From positions 1 to 58,150 of the forward strand of contig CAIKZH010000003.1 in the NCBI GenBank assembly GCA_903831865.1: a DNA stretch of 58,150 nucleotides, read 5' to 3'. How positions within the stretch are numbered: the stretch's first letter is position 1; the number at the start of each line of letters is the position of its first letter. Both the position numbers and the translations under genes were made by a program. This DNA comes from an uncultured Coriobacteriia bacterium (GTDB lineage Bacteria; Actinomycetota; Coriobacteriia; Anaerosomatales; PALSA-660). Shown here one piece after another: positions 39,583-47,977 of the stretch. Under the pieces are notes generated by a model. It did not search any database. It was not told the origin of the DNA and saw only the letters and a program-made list of their open reading frames with translations.

Positions 39583-40770
39583 CTAGGCGCCGCTCGCCGC
39601 CTCTTTGCGCAGCTCAGCGCGTGCAACGGCGCGAGCCTCGGCCAGCTTCGCGACTGCATCCGCCTGCATGCCGGGCAGCAGGTGTCCATACACACTCAGG
39701 GTGAACCCCGCCGATGAGTGACCGAGCCTCTCCTGCACGACCTTCGCCGGCGCCCCCGTCCTGATGAGCTGGCTGGCGTGTGAGTGCCGCAGATCGTGGA
39801 AGCGCACATGCACGCCGACGTGGCGACAGAAGACGTGGTACGCCTGCGAGAACTTCGAGGGAGGCCAGGGATCGCCGGTGTCTCCGGCGCACACAAGGTG
39901 GTTCTCGTGCCATGCCTCCCCCAGCGCCAACCGGCGCTCCTTCTGCCGACGTCGATGCGCTGCCAGCTCTTTGAGCGTGTCGGCATCCAGCGGCAAGGCC
40001 CTCCTGCTCGCGGCCGACTTCGGCTGCCTAAACACGAGCCCGGTGCTGGGCTCCTGAAGCGTCCGACTCACGGTGAGCACGCCGGCCTTGGTGTCGAGAT
40101 CCGACCACCGAAGACCCAGGACCTCTCCACGCCGCAGTCCCGCGTTGGCAGCGAGCAGCACTGCCGCATAGAGGCTCAGGTGCCCGTCTTCCTTGGCCGA
40201 GGCGAGGAGGCGCTCGGTGGCCACCTCATCGATCGCCTTCATCTCGATATGCCGCGCTCTCGGAGCGTCCAGGCGATCACAGGGGTTGACCACGAGGATG
40301 CCGACGCGCACCGCGCGGCCCAGAGCCGCCCGCAACACACGGTGATGAGAGAGCACGGTGCGAGCCGATAGTCCTCCCTCACCCTTGGCCCGGCCACTGG
40401 TGAGCTCCTCGGTGTAGTAGCGCTGGATCCGGGTGGGCGTGAGCTGGTTCAGGCGCACGGAACCGAGCGCCGGGACGAGCCGCTTGTCCACGATCTGCCG
40501 GTAGCCGTCCAGGGTGTAGGGCGCCACGCTGGGTGCGGCGTAGTCCTTCATCCATGTGGCGAGCCACTCGCCCACCGTCATCCGCGACGGCTCGGCGTAG
40601 GAGCCGGTGTCGAGCCCGTGCAGCAGCGCGGTGAGCGCGGACTGCGCCTCACGCTTGGTGACCGCGTGCACCGTGTGGTAGTCGAAGAGCTGCCGCCCCG
40701 CCTCGTCGCGACCCCGAAAGATCCGGGCCTGCCAGGTGTCGGGCGACTTGCGGCGCAGCAGCCCTCTCAT
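39583..40770 (-). CDS. int: Second tyrosine recombinase/integrase
   Basis: LAANAGLRRGEVLGLRWSDL, FHDLRHSHASQLI, RLGHSSAGFTLSVYGHLL. Confidence 0.9.
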   Translation of the reverse strand: MRGLLRRKSPDTWQARIFRGRDEAGRQLFDYHTVHAVTKREAQSALTALLHGLDTGSYAEPSRMTVGEWLATWMKDYAAPSVAPYTLDGYRQIVDKRLVPALGSVRLNQLTPTRIQRYYTEELTSGRAKGEGGLSARTVLSHHRVLRAALGRAVRVGILVVNPCDRLDAPRARHIEMKAIDEVATERLLASAKEDGHLSLYAAVLLAANAGLRRGEVLGLRWSDLDTKAGVLTVSRTLQEPSTGLVFRQPKSAASRRALPLDADTLKELAAHRRRQKERRLALGEAWHENHLVCAGDTGDPWPPSKFSQAYHVFCRHVGVHVRFHDLRHSHASQLIRTGAPAKVVQERLGHSSAGFTLSVYGHLLPGMQADAVAKLAEARAVARAELRKEAASGA

Positions 40771-41663
40771 GACGTGGCGCCCGCTCCCTCCGAGTTGCCC
40801 GCGTCCTTCTGGCCCCTGCGGTAGATGCGCTGACGACATCTCTCGCTGCACCAGTCCCGACTCGCTCTCGCCCCCGTCGCGTCCCAGGGAAGCCCGCAGC
40901 CCTCGCAGGTGCGGTAGTCGCGGTTGCCGTCGATCGCGAGCGCGAGCTGCAACCACATCGCACCCAGAAGCGAACCGACCCGATAGGTCAGGCGCAGCCC
41001 CGCGCCGTAGGACTTGTTCGTGGCAGCGAGAGCGGGCGTGACATCCGCGTGCTTGAGGCCCTGGTTCACCTCGCTTGCCAGCATCGCCTGCACGATCTCG
41101 CGGTCGCTGCTGCTGGCGTCCACGATCAGTAGGCAGGAGTCCATGAGCTCGCCCTTCCAGCACTGCGGCGGGCCATTGGGATAGATGCCGAGCTCATCTC
41201 CCACGCGACGTGTCTCCCACATGCGTTCGATCAGCTCTGAGGGATTGCCGCCTCGCAGCTCGTCCCACATCTCGATGGCGAGCGCCACGCTCTCGCGCGC
41301 CTCGCCCCAGTCATCCTCGTCTCCCGCGTAGCCCTCAGGCAGGCCGCGCGCGGTCTTTGAGATCCTGTCGGGCAGAGGGTCGAGACTCCCATAGGCGCGC
41401 GCGAAGTCCGCGAACGCCTCGGGGGTGTCCTCGATCGCCGCGAAGATCCGGAACAGCGCCGGCTCATCTTTGAGCGGCGCGTAGGACTCGCCCTCGACGC
41501 CCACGAGCGCGACGGAGTCGCCGGCCGGAACAGCAACCTTGCCGTGCTGCGAGGCCCCGTGGTGAAGCGTCTTCCACTCCGCTTCCTGCAGCCGATGCCA
41601 CCGGAATGAGACCAGCTCCGCGATCGCCGGTTCCTGTCGCGCAAGTGTCACAGTATTGCTCAC
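40767..41663 (-). CDS. Integrase-associated protein with C-terminal zinc finger
   Basis: CEGCGLPWDATGARASRDWCSERCRQRIYRR. Confidence 0.55.
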   Translation of the reverse strand: MSNTVTLARQEPAIAELVSFRWHRLQEAEWKTLHHGASQHGKVAVPAGDSVALVGVEGESYAPLKDEPALFRIFAAIEDTPEAFADFARAYGSLDPLPDRISKTARGLPEGYAGDEDDWGEARESVALAIEMWDELRGGNPSELIERMWETRRVGDELGIYPNGPPQCWKGELMDSCLLIVDASSSDREIVQAMLASEVNQGLKHADVTPALAATNKSYGAGLRLTYRVGSLLGAMWLQLALAIDGNRDYRTCEGCGLPWDATGARASRDWCSERCRQRIYRRGQKDAGNSEGAGATS

Positions 41664-41673
41664 CTCATACTGT
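41650..41673. promoter_or_regulatory. Candidate operator ACAGTAT-N10-ATACTGT
   Basis: Perfect 7-bp inverted repeat overlapping the GTG start of 40767-41663, facing the Xre gene. Confidence 0.55.
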
Positions 41674-41746
41674 TGTTGTGTCCGTCGAGCGCATCATACA
41701 CTGGACGTGGCCTAGGCGAGAAGTCAAATGAGGAAAGGAAGTCGCG

Positions 41747-41962
41747 ATGCTCCGGCTCGAAAGGGAAAGGGTGCGTGCGGGACTGAGCCGCTCGGCACTC
41801 GCGCGTCTCGCTCTGATGCACTCGGCCACGGTCGGACAGATCGAGAACGGCTACATCGGGCGCCCCTACCCCGTGCAGCTCGCCAAGCTCGCGAGTGCGC
41901 TCATGTTCGAAGGTGAGCCGGCAGATCTGCTGGACCAGGTGCGCGCAGATGACGACGAGTAG
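41747..41962 (+). CDS. Xre-family HTH protein
   Basis: RERVRAGLSRSALARLALMHSATVGQIENG. Confidence 0.75.
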   Translation: MLRLERERVRAGLSRSALARLALMHSATVGQIENGYIGRPYPVQLAKLASALMFEGEPADLLDQVRADDDE

Positions 41963-42179
41963 CGCACCGAAGCTCGAGGATCTGCCTGACGTGATCCCCG
42001 TAAAGACGGTAGCCGCCTTCCTCGGGTGCGCGGAGAACACCTGCTACGCCGCGATACGGGCCGGCGCGCTGCCGGCCGTGAGACTCGGCCGTCGGCTGCT
42101 CGTGCCGAAGGCGAGCCTGATGCGCTTCCTTCACGGCACAACGCACACCGAGTCCACGATCGACACACAAGGCCGATGA
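41947..42179 (+). CDS. Excisionase-like HTH protein
   Basis: VIPVKTVAAFLGCAENTCYAAIRAGALPAVRLGRRLLVPKASLMRFL. Confidence 0.7.
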
Positions 42180-42186
42180 CGCGGCC

Positions 42187-43020
42187 ATGAAGCTCTCGGA
42201 CCGCATGCTTCGAGCCGACGTGTTCACCGACGGTCGCCTGATCCGCGTCTCGCCGGGTGCGCGGCTGCTGGCCATGGTGCTCGATCCGGTTGCTGAGGCC
42301 ACGGGAGTGGTTCGCCGGGACCCCGACGAGATCCGCAGCAGCGCGGCGCTGTTCCTGGCTGACGAGGAGGGCATGCCCCCAACCGCGGAGCAGATCGAGA
42401 AGTGGGTCGAGGAGCTCGTGGCCCGTGGCTGGGCGCTGGCCTATGAAGTCGGGTCCATGCGACTGCTCTACCTGCGGGGATTCGGCGCCCGTCAGAAGGG
42501 CGCCAACGTCTGCATAGGAGTGAGCCAGACCACCGGGGAGATCGAGCAACATCTGCCGACGCCGCCGTGCGTGACACTCGTCCCCCACCATGAGAAGACG
42601 AGGGACAAAGCGGGACACGAGGTGGAGCTGCGGCTTCGCAAGATGCTGCCCCGCCACTGCCAGGACGCGGGTGCCTGCCCGTGTGAGAGGTTCACCAACC
42701 CTTCGCCTACCCACCCCGAACAAGTAAGTAGAGGTAATGGGATTGAACTTGACCTGAGGGCATTTGAAATCCAACCAGATGAAGATGTGGATGGTCATCT
42801 CAGTGAAGGGGAGCGCGAGGGGGAGCTCGACGCGGAGCTTGCGAGACTCTCGGCCGAGTTCGGTCCCGAGATCGCGACGCAGGCGCTCTTCAAGGAACAG
42901 CTCACCTCGAGGAAGTGCGACCCTCCCAGAGCTGTGAGCGCAGCCATGGTTCGAGTGCGATGTGAGGCGCTGGTGCAGCAGGACATAGAAGCAAGGGCGC
43001 ACGGAGAAGGCTTCGGGTGA
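42187..43020 (+). CDS. Replication-associated (replisome-organizer-like) protein
   Basis: Position after excisionase, N-terminal wHTH-like sequence. Confidence 0.45.
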   Translation: MKLSDRMLRADVFTDGRLIRVSPGARLLAMVLDPVAEATGVVRRDPDEIRSSAALFLADEEGMPPTAEQIEKWVEELVARGWALAYEVGSMRLLYLRGFGARQKGANVCIGVSQTTGEIEQHLPTPPCVTLVPHHEKTRDKAGHEVELRLRKMLPRHCQDAGACPCERFTNPSPTHPEQVSRGNGIELDLRAFEIQPDEDVDGHLSEGEREGELDAELARLSAEFGPEIATQALFKEQLTSRKCDPPRAVSAAMVRVRCEALVQQDIEARAHGEGFG

Positions 43021-43208
43021 GCGCGTCGGGCTGCGGTCGCCGGCTCAAGGGGCACCTCTTCCCCGACGGGGCGCGGCGGGAGTGCGATCACGTCGTCGCG
43101 CTCTCGGATGGCGGGTCGAACGCCGGGGAGAACCTGCGCTGCCGTTGCCTGGCCTGCCACTATCCCAAAACCGCGAAGGATCGCGGGGTCCGGGGGCAGG
43201 ACAGGTGA
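43017..43208 (+). CDS. Short HNH endonuclease domain protein, related to 30872-31324
   Basis: GRRLKGHLFPDGARRECDHVVALSDGGSNAGENLRCRCLACHYPKT. Confidence 0.6.
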   Translation: MSASGCGRRLKGHLFPDGARRECDHVVALSDGGSNAGENLRCRCLACHYPKTAKDRGVRGQDR

Positions 43209-43439
43209 GACTCGTTGACGGCGGAGACTGTGAGGCCCATGGTCCGGACATCACCGGCCCCCTGGGGCCGCCGACCTTCTCGTCCGCCGCACGCCGCCGC
43301 GGGCACGCAGGCGCCTCACGAAGCGAGCAGTCGTATCATTTGCTTGCACCGAGTGCTTGTGACCTGCCTCGCGCAGGTCCGCGCGATCCTTGCTAGGCGT
43401 CGTGGGCCGACTTCCTTTCCGGATGCCTGGGGGTATCGG

Positions 43440-44936
43440 ATGGACATGAGATCTGAGCGTCGGGCGCTCGACAAGCTGTACAAGCGCCGAGACCGGTATG
43501 ACATTCCCGATTGGCAGCGCGACGAAGTCTGGTCGGTCGACAAGAAGCGTCGACTCATAGACAGCATCCTTCGCGGCTGGAAGCTGCCGAAGTTCTACTT
43601 CCAGAAGACCCACGACAACCCCGATGAGTTCGACGTCGTTGACGGCCAGCAACGCCTGACAGCGATTTGGGAGTTCCTTGATGGGGAGTTCTCGCTGTCG
43701 GCGGAATCGGCCACTGAGTTCGGCGGCGAGCGTTATGAAGACCTCCAGGAGGACGTCTCGGACGCGTTCGACGACTACGAGATCGAGTACGACGAGATTA
43801 CCAACGCGACGGACGAAGACGTCAAGGAGTTCTTCCAGAGACTCCAGGAGGGTCTGCCCCTGACGAGCAGCGAGAAGCTCAACTCGGTCCACAGCAAACT
43901 CCGCGACTTCTGCGCCAAGGCCGCGAAGGATCCGTTCTTCTCGAAGACGACCGTGATTGCGGACAAGCGCTATGCACACTTTGACATCGTCGCCAAAGTC
44001 ACCGCCCTCGAGATCGAGGGGCTGGACGCGGGTCTTCGCTATGAGGACGTCCGAAAGGTCTTCATCGACAACGCGTCGTTCTCGTCGCAGTCTGCGGCTG
44101 CCAAGCGAGTCAGCGGAGCGATCAAGTTCCTGCGGGAGAACTTCCCTGAATCGTTCAAGCCCTTCCGCAATCGCACGATTGTCCAATCGGTCATCACACT
44201 TGTCTGCCACCTCCGTGAGGCGGGGCTCACGGCAGAGCAAGGCGAGATGCTGAGGGACTTCATCGTGTTCTTCCTGGGTGAGCTCAACAGGCAGGTGGAA
44301 CTCGGACAGAAGGCGACCGATTCGGACTTCTTGGACTTCCAGCGCACGGTCAATGCGAACGTGAAGACTGGTGCCAGAACCCGGCAGACGATCCTGCTGC
44401 GCAAGCTCTTCCAGAGGCATCCTCAGTTCTTCAGCGCCCTGAGCCAGTCGGCAGATCTTGCGGCGGGAGTCAATGACAGCATCGGGAAGCTTGCGACCTC
44501 TGTGCGAGAGTTGGTCGCCGCAAGCAACGACCGATATGCAGCGCGAAATGGCGGCGACCTATTCAAGCCTACGAACAAGACGGCGAGCTCCCTAGCTGGC
44601 CTTGGGGTGCCGGTCACGTCGGTCGAGGAGTACAAGGCATTCATCGACAACCTGTACTTCGTCTTCTGGGAGGGGCCCGGCCAGCGCCTCGATGGCCAGG
44701 TCCCATCTTCGTTCGTCGATGTGAACGACCTGAGGACGATGCTCCAGCACGACGTCGATCACGGCAAGGGCGCCAAGGCTGCCGCAAAGCGCAGACATCT
44801 GGGATCCGTCTTCGCACGGTATGCAGGCGTGTCGTCGCCTGATGCGATAGACCCTGCGGCCTTTCCCGTCGTGCAGGCGAATGTACTTGGCGCCCTCGAG
44901 TCGGACTTGAGCGCGCTTGCCAAGTCGCTCATTTAG
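43440..44936 (+). CDS. DUF262 (GmrSD/ParB-like nuclease fold) protein with C-terminal helical domain
   Basis: IPDWQRDEVWSVDKKRRLIDSILRGWKLP, DVVDGQQRLTAI; C-term LRTMLQHDVDHGKGAKAAAKRRHLGSVFARYAG. Confidence 0.8.
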   Translation: MDMRSERRALDKLYKRRDRYDIPDWQRDEVWSVDKKRRLIDSILRGWKLPKFYFQKTHDNPDEFDVVDGQQRLTAIWEFLDGEFSLSAESATEFGGERYEDLQEDVSDAFDDYEIEYDEITNATDEDVKEFFQRLQEGLPLTSSEKLNSVHSKLRDFCAKAAKDPFFSKTTVIADKRYAHFDIVAKVTALEIEGLDAGLRYEDVRKVFIDNASFSSQSAAAKRVSGAIKFLRENFPESFKPFRNRTIVQSVITLVCHLREAGLTAEQGEMLRDFIVFFLGELNRQVELGQKATDSDFLDFQRTVNANVKTGARTRQTILLRKLFQRHPQFFSALSQSADLAAGVNDSIGKLATSVRELVAASNDRYAARNGGDLFKPTNKTASSLAGLGVPVTSVEEYKAFIDNLYFVFWEGPGQRLDGQVPSSFVDVNDLRTMLQHDVDHGKGAKAAAKRRHLGSVFARYAGVSSPDAIDPAAFPVVQANVLGALESDLSALAKSLI

Positions 44937-45011
44937 CAGTGTGCGACCACAGGTAGATCTCAGGACGCTCGACGCCTAGCGCATACTGGTGGCCACGGGC
45001 ACGAGGCTTGA

Positions 45012-45941
45012 GTGCAACACACAGGGAGACAGGGGGGCGAAGACTTGGCGAGCACCGCGGGCCTACTGCGGCAGGCGCTCGATGCCGTCACGGACGGACT
45101 TGATAGTCTCATTCGGACCCTGCCCATAAAGGACAATCGCTGGCATGAGCCGGGCATCGTCTATGTCGCCCCGGACTACGCCTGGGGAGACATCGCAGCC
45201 GGCGAGCGCGCCCAACAGCTATCACTCAAGCGCTCCTACGACCTTGTGTCCGAGCGTCTGCGGCTGCTAGTGGCTGGAGCGCCTGAGGAACTAACCCGCC
45301 AGCTTGCGGATGCGGACGTCGCCTTTCGAGTGTGGGTTGAGCTCGACTACTCGAACTGGCACTTGTCGCCCAGCTCTGATTCAAATGTAGAAGCGCTCCG
45401 AGCGGATGCGGCCGCAATCTCAAGAATTCTGGACATCGTTGAACGCCTCGGTGCCGGAGAGACGTTCGCGATTCCGGACACGAATAGCCTGCTGAGGGCG
45501 CCTGACCCTGTCGCCTACCGTGACGTACTTGGGCAGAACGAGTTCACCTTCACTCTCCTGCCGACGGTGCTCGGCGAACTTGATCGGTTGAAGATCGAAC
45601 ACAGGAATCCCGACGTGCGCGACAAGGCCAAAGCCGTGATTGGCCGCATCAAGGGATGGCGCAATCAGGGGACGCTGTCTGCTGGCGTGAAGGTGGATCA
45701 GTCGATTACCGTCCGCGCCCTGCACGCGGAGCCGGACATGAACGACACGCTGTCGTGGCTCGACCCGGCCGTCGACGATGATCGGATCATCGCGGGCGTT
45801 CTCGCAATCCAGGCGGAGCATCCCGGGGCGCGAGCCGTCCTCATAACCGGCGACATCAACCTGATGAACAAGTCGGATGCCGCGCTAGTGGAGACCGCAG
45901 AGGCTCCCCAACGGGCGCGTCCAGCGGACGGCGCAGGCTAG
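45012..45941 (+). CDS. PIN-domain nuclease-like protein (start may be TTG at ~45045)
   Basis: FAIPDTNSLLRAP, LGELDRLK, DDDRIIAGVLAIQ, AVLITGDINLMNKSDAA. Confidence 0.75.
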   Translation: MQHTGRQGGEDLASTAGLLRQALDAVTDGLDSLIRTLPIKDNRWHEPGIVYVAPDYAWGDIAAGERAQQLSLKRSYDLVSERLRLLVAGAPEELTRQLADADVAFRVWVELDYSNWHLSPSSDSNVEALRADAAAISRILDIVERLGAGETFAIPDTNSLLRAPDPVAYRDVLGQNEFTFTLLPTVLGELDRLKIEHRNPDVRDKAKAVIGRIKGWRNQGTLSAGVKVDQSITVRALHAEPDMNDTLSWLDPAVDDDRIIAGVLAIQAEHPGARAVLITGDINLMNKSDAALVETAEAPQRARPADGAG

Positions 45942-45995
45942 GCGAGCGACGAAGAGAAGCGTCGCGGCCCGCCGCAGACGCGCTGACCGTTGGGC
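45906..45995 (+). other. attC: Integron attC-like site 1
   Basis: CCCCAAC ... GCGGACGGCG ... CCGCCGCAGACGCG...GTTGGGC; complementary outer and inner arms; PIN ORF stops inside it. Confidence 0.75.
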
Positions 45996-46056
45996 GGAAT
46001 CGCTGGCCCGTCGTCGGCGTTTCGCAACGGGTCGTTGCAGAAGGAGGTGCGCGGTC

Positions 46057-46518
46057 TTGCAGGCGGCCAGGCGACTGATCGTTCGCGCACTCAACGGGCT
46101 CTGCGGCTTGGTCGACGCGGTCGCTTACCGGCCGGTCGTGGTTCGCTTCGGCAGGCCACTCCCGCACCGCTGGAACTGCAACTTGGCGCGACTCTCGATG
46201 CGGCTGGATGAGCGCTGGGGTACCGGATACTGGAACGGAGACGGTCCGCAGCCGGGGGAGCCGTGCGAGGCGTGCGGCCGGAGGCCGGCGCTGTTCTTCA
46301 TCGGCGGCTACGCGGACGATCCCGACTTGGAAGAGCCCGTTGAGGTGGGCGACGACGACTACTTCTTCGCTCACCGGGAGGTCGCCCTCTGCGGCTGGTG
46401 CAAGCTCCCCCCACACGACGCCCCCTTCGGAAGTGAGGCGGAGTTGCAGCAGGCGCTTCGGGCGGCGGCTGAGAGGTCGACGCGTTGGGGATGGCGCTGG
46501 AGGCCGACTTGGGAGTAG
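46057..46518 (+). CDS. Hypothetical cassette protein with CxxC pairs
   Basis: CEACGRRPALFFIGGY ... ALCGWCKLP; lies exactly between attC-like sites. Confidence 0.65.
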   Translation: MQAARRLIVRALNGLCGLVDAVAYRPVVVRFGRPLPHRWNCNLARLSMRLDERWGTGYWNGDGPQPGEPCEACGRRPALFFIGGYADDPDLEEPVEVGDDDYFFAHREVALCGWCKLPPHDAPFGSEAELQQALRAAAERSTRWGWRWRPTWE

Positions 46519-46547
46519 CTGGGCTCGGCACAGTCTGCGGGAGATCC

Positions 46548-46634
46548 GCCCAACAACCGCATCCTTAGCGGACGGCGTAAGCTGGAGCAAGAAGGAAGTG
46601 CTGTGGTCCGCCGCAGATGCAGACCACGTTGGGC
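46548..46634 (+). other. attC: Integron attC-like site 2
   Basis: GCCCAAC (R'') AACC GCATC (L'') ... AGCGGACGGCG ... GTCCGCCGC A GATGC (L') AGACCAC GTTGGGC (R'); shares internal sequence with site 1. Confidence 0.8.
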
Positions 46635-46653
46635 GTGCCAAAGGGGGGAGCTG

Positions 46654-46929
46654 GTGGACGATTCCAAGTATGAGCGTCGCGTGACGCTGCTCTGCCCGAC
46701 CTGCGGATCAGACCAGTTCGCTTTCGACGATGACGATGAATCCGCTCCAGTGACATGCTCGAACTGCGGTCGTCAGACCACGCGTGAGGCCCTCATCGAG
46801 GAGAACTCCGAAAACATCGAGTCTCACGTTGCCGAGATCGGCGAAGAGGTCGTCGCAGACGCAGCCAAGGACCTGAACAAGTCGCTTCGCGATGCCTTTC
46901 GCGGCAGCAAGAACATCCGGCTTGAGTGA
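46654..46929 (+). CDS. Small zinc-ribbon protein
   Basis: LLCPTCGSDQFAFDDDDESAPVTCSNCGRQ; start 20 nt after attC-like R'. Confidence 0.7.
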   Translation: MDDSKYERRVTLLCPTCGSDQFAFDDDDESAPVTCSNCGRQTTREALIEENSENIESHVAEIGEEVVADAAKDLNKSLRDAFRGSKNIRLE

Positions 46930-47402
46930 TGGCTCTCTCCTTCACCATCAGCGACGTGCTTGCCGCCCTCGCACTGGTTCTCTCATTGGTTGCGACCGTT
47001 GCGACCGCCCGCTTCAACGCGCGGCAGAAGTCCCTAATCGAGAGTCAGGAGCTGCTGAACCGGCGGCTATTGGCTCGTGAGCAAAGCGAGGCTGCAGCGA
47101 GCGAGCAGGCTGACTTGTCGGCCAGCCTTGTGAAAGTCGGGCAGAGCAACTGGCGCTTGAAGATCTACAACCGGGGCAAGGCGGCGGCGCGCAACGTTAC
47201 GATCACCACGGCGGAAGATGACGACTTGCTGATCCAGGAGGATGTGGTTTCGAAGTTTCCGCTGGAGCTTCTGGAGCCGGCGCACGGGGTGGACCTGATC
47301 TCACTCATCCATTTGGGCTCCAAGAGCAAGCACGAGGTCACCCTTGGCTGGAGCGACGACTTCAGGGACTCCAACACAAAGACCGTGTACGTGACGATCT
47401 AG
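46926..47402 (+). CDS. Membrane-anchored protein paired with zinc-ribbon gene
   Basis: N-terminal TM helix; overlaps upstream stop. Confidence 0.55.
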   Translation: MMALSFTISDVLAALALVLSLVATVATARFNARQKSLIESQELLNRRLLAREQSEAAASEQADLSASLVKVGQSNWRLKIYNRGKAAARNVTITTAEDDDLLIQEDVVSKFPLELLEPAHGVDLISLIHLGSKSKHEVTLGWSDDFRDSNTKTVYVTI

Positions 47403-47487
47403 CGTAGCAGTGAACCTCTGGTTCAAGCTCGAAGAGCAACACGTGGGACCTGCCTCGTCACGACTCCAATCCAGAGAGCGGCACAGG

Positions 47488-47545
47488 GGTACGGGGGGTG
47501 GAATCTCTAGCGCCCTCTTGCGCCGACCCTGCCTGGCCGCTCTTG
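47488..47545 (+). repeat. 94-bp repeat, partial copy B
   Basis: GGTACGGGGGGTGGAATCTCTAGCGCCCTCTTGCGCCGACCCTGCCTGGCC aligns with start of copy C. Confidence 0.8.
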
Positions 47546-47624
47546 TGGCTAGCGCCCATGTGCAGGCTCTGGCAATGAATCGCGCGGACGCCGTTACGCA
47601 AGCCGGTGACAGAGCCTCGGGCGA

Positions 47625-47897
47625 CTAGTAGTCGAGCGCGTGCCTGCCGGTCGGACTGTTCGAGCAGTTGCCACCTACCTGGCTGGCGTCGGCCCCACAA
47701 AAGACACATCGGCCCGGATTGCCCCCGATGATGTGCCTCTGGGTTGGACTACTGGGGCACGTGCCGCCTACCTGACTGGCGTCAACCCCGCAGAAGCGGC
47801 ACTTTGACGGGTCGCTAATCACATGCCTCCCGGTCGGACTGTTCGAGCAGTTGCCGCCCACCTGACTGTCATCGATGCCGCAATAGACGCATGCCAT
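47625..47897 (-). CDS. Three-fold tandem zinc-knuckle-like small protein
   Basis: Three copies of CxxCGxDxSQVGGxCxxSPTxRH. Confidence 0.75.
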   Translation of the reverse strand: MACVYCGIDDSQVGGNCSNSPTGRHVISDPSKCRFCGVDASQVGGTCPSSPTQRHIIGGNPGRCVFCGADASQVGGNCSNSPTGRHALDY

Positions 47898-47977
47898 GAT
47901 TGCCCTCCTTGCTTGCCGTTGCTGACGAATGCTCGCGTACCAGGATTACCTTGAGCAGTGCCAACGGACTCGACCAG

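Noticed and set aside
43330-43440. Additional attC or attI upstream of the DUF262 gene
   Set aside because: A short hairpin exists (GACCTGC/GCAGGTC) but no paired RYYYAAC/GTTRRRY boxes.
47636-47897. CRISPR-like tandem repeats
   Set aside because: Repeats are coding, ~90-bp periodic and explained by the three-fold Cys/His protein; no spacers or cas genes.
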